In this document: one piece after another, positions 63,709 to 64,000 of the stretch
Position numbering within the stretch: position 1 is the stretch's first letter
Layout of the letters: the number at the start of each line of letters is the position of its first letter
NCBI GenBank assembly: GCA_009993885.1
Contig: JAACSN010000001.1
Span: 1 to 64,000, forward strand
Source: Alphaproteobacteria bacterium
GTDB lineage: Bacteria > Pseudomonadota > Alphaproteobacteria > Caedimonadales > UBA9215
Direction of reading: 5' to 3'
DNA length: 64,000 nt
The notes under the pieces: generated by a model
Seen by the model: only the letters and a program-made list of their open reading frames with translations
Database searches by the model: none
What the model was told of the DNA's origin: nothing
Made by a program: the position numbers and the translations under genes

Positions 63709-64000
63709 ATGATTATATTAGAGAGACTCTTAAAAACGAAAAAACCAAGCCCTCGTATTCCTATTTGGTTCATGAGGCAAGCAGGCCGTTTTTTACCGGA
63801 ATATCGAGAGCTTCGCCGGAAACACCCGAGTTTTCTCGATTTTTGTCAAAACCCTAAGGATGCCTCGGAGGCGACATTGCAACCTTTAAGGCGCTTTGAT
63901 CTTGATGCGGCTATTATTTTTTCAGATATTCTGGTCATTCCGAGTGCTTTGGGACAAAAAGTTGAGTTTTTAACCGGAGAAGGCCCTAAGCTTACCCCTA
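63709..64000 (+). CDS. hemE: uroporphyrinogen decarboxylase, N-terminal part (runs off the window)
   Basis: The first 97 codons of an open frame that leaves the window at its end. ATG at 63709 reads [20 protein letters not shown] and then [16 protein letters not shown], the invariant substrate-binding RQAGR motif, followed by [19 protein letters not shown] with the catalytic Asp. HemE converts uroporphyrinogen III to coproporphyrinogen III in haem synthesis. The gene lies directly beside the DnaA-box cluster, as in Caulobacter. Confidence 0.93.
   Translation, partial: MIILERLLKTKKPSPRIPIWFMRQAGRFLPEYRELRRKHPSFLDFCQNPKDASEATLQPLRRFDLDAAIIFSDILVIPSALGQKVEFLTGEGPKLTP

Noticed and set aside
1-64000. 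CRISPR array or long tandem repeats
   Set aside because: I saw no regularly spaced repeat of 20-40 bp anywhere; only the two-copy coding repeat at 7061-7207.

Overview
The window looks like a stretch of the chromosome of an obligate intracellular alphaproteobacterium, most like the Holosporales/Rickettsiales type. The reasons are a moderately AT-rich composition, alphaproteobacterial gene neighbourhoods (cpoB-tilS-ftsH, hslV-hslU, a DnaA-box cluster beside hemE), aerobic respiration assembly genes (cytochrome oxidase subunit III, SURF1, CcmA/CcmB), and an ATP/ADP translocase of the Tlc type, which is the mark of energy parasites. Assignment to an order is inference; I could run no search.

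Layout. 1-1.65 kb: degraded accessory DNA holding the 3' part of a frameshifted HNH-type (WHH-like) nuclease toxin, overlapped by a likely immunity gene, followed by broken coding fragments. 1.67-1.77 kb: a possible structured RNA. 1.86-7.8 kb: a ubiquinone-type hydroxylase, a peptide-binding protein, CtaE, SURF1 and a secreted protein with two UIM-like repeats. 7.8-19.5 kb: ABC exporter, ComM, Uup, an AsmA/YhdP-like giant, CcmB/CcmA, a DMT transporter and DnaQ. 19.7-25.8 kb: a plus-strand surface-glycan island (two GT-C-like membrane proteins, one split at a T7 tract, asparagine synthetase, methyltransferase, GT2). 25.8-32.4 kb: NadK, ZnuA, an amino-acid permease, class II aldolase, RNase HI, a CDGSH protein and a YbiT-like ABC-F protein. 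32.5-40.6 kb: acetyl-CoA synthetase, CpoB, TilS, FtsH, an ATP10-like protein and an SDR. 40.7-48.1 kb: alanine dehydrogenase, ZapE, the ATP/ADP translocase, AlaRS and HU. 48.1-54.9 kb: an IS5-type transposase scar, a secreted protein, a frameshifted PEP synthase, NAD(P)HX repair enzyme and a secreted DnaQ-like exonuclease behind an operator-like repeat. 54.9-61 kb: GlmS/GlmU, an Rlu pseudouridine synthase and HslUV. 61-64 kb: HinT, short HPr kinase, two secreted unknowns, the probable replication origin oriC and the start of hemE.

How it fits together. The cell keeps respiration and envelope synthesis (UDP-GlcNAc, Tol-Pal assembly, AsmA-like lipid transport) while carrying the machinery to import host ATP and nucleobase-containing products, peptides, amino acids and zinc. 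Several secreted proteins of unknown function, one nuclease with basic NLS-like clusters and one with ubiquitin-interacting-like repeats, are candidates for acting on the host. Three loci (toxin, membrane protein, ppsA) are broken by single-base indels, two of them clearly in homopolymers, so either recent decay, phase variation or sequencing error must be considered. I found no tRNA, rRNA or CRISPR array.
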